In this document: positions 11,685-11,737 of the stretch, in pieces
Layout of the letters: each line of letters opens with the position of its first letter
How positions within the stretch are numbered: the stretch's first letter is position 1
Assembly: GCA_964608495.1 (NCBI GenBank)
Contig: CAZSOQ010000168.1
Location: 1 to 11,737, forward strand
Source: JAKORR01 sp964608495
Lineage (GTDB): Bacteria; Armatimonadota; Zipacnadia; Zipacnadales; FEN-943
DNA: 11,737 bases
Direction: 5' to 3'
Translations under genes and position numbers: made by a program
Notes under the pieces: model-generated
What the model saw: the letters and a program-made list of their open reading frames with translations, nothing else
Database searches by the model: none
Told to the model about the DNA's origin: nothing

Positions 11685-11737
11685 TGACTGCGCCGTCCCG
11701 GCGACTGACTGCGCCGTCCCGGCGACTGACTGCGCCG
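11685..11737 (+). repeat. 21-bp tandem hairpin repeat at the right edge
   Basis: TGACTG begins units at 11685, 11706 and 11727, each followed by CGCCG-TCC-CGGCG (5-bp stem, 3-base loop). The third unit is cut by the window end, so the array continues. It follows flgE in non-coding DNA and matches the repeat embedded in the GAF-like gene. Confidence 0.8.

Overview
The window is a flagellar and chemotaxis gene cluster from a clearly GC-rich bacterium. Nine protein genes can be supported. Gene content (FliJ next to a lytic transglycosylase/FliK protein, a short FlgD, FlgE, a CheC/CheX-type protein) and the sigma-28 promoter form (TAAA-N15-GCCGATAT) suggest an uncultured, deep-branching lineage with a Firmicutes-like fla/che layout, Armatimonadota-like being one guess. 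The sequence alone does not fix the phylum.

Layout. The left edge (1-173) is a divergent control region. On the minus strand it holds a sigma-28 promoter (95 to 69) and a near-perfect Shine-Dalgarno sequence (11 to 2) for a gene that starts just outside the window. On the plus strand flhA (export gate) follows. flhA converges on fliM (minus strand, switch protein). Between fliM and the next plus-strand gene lies a non-coding, repeat-rich stretch with a 100-base N gap inside a 24-bp tandem hairpin array. Then come a CheC/CheX-like protein (start codon unclear), fliG, a sigma-28 promoter with a long inverted repeat in its leader, and a probable operon: fliJ, a lytic-transglycosylase/FliK fusion, flgD, a GAF-like protein, flgE. 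The right edge carries a 21-bp tandem hairpin repeat.

How the genes fit together. FlhA forms the cytoplasmic export gate and FliJ is the stalk/escort of the export ATPase. FliG and FliM are rotor and switch parts. The CheX-like protein probably dephosphorylates CheY-P. FlgD caps the growing hook, FlgE is the hook subunit, and the fusion protein could open peptidoglycan and measure hook length. The genes fliF, fliH and fliI, which usually sit beside fliG and fliJ, are absent here.

The most unusual feature is a family of short modular hairpin repeats. The main form is a 6-bp stem, a 4-base loop and an 8-base spacer (24 bp, exactly 8 codons), typified by GGCCGC-GACA-GCGGCC. About seventeen exact or degenerate copies lie in front of most genes, and also in frame inside the FliK-fusion and flgD coding regions. 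Stem changes are compensated on the other arm. Related 24-bp and 21-bp families share the design. In two intergenic gaps the repeats lie inside small open frames that overlap the upstream stop codon and end immediately before the next start.
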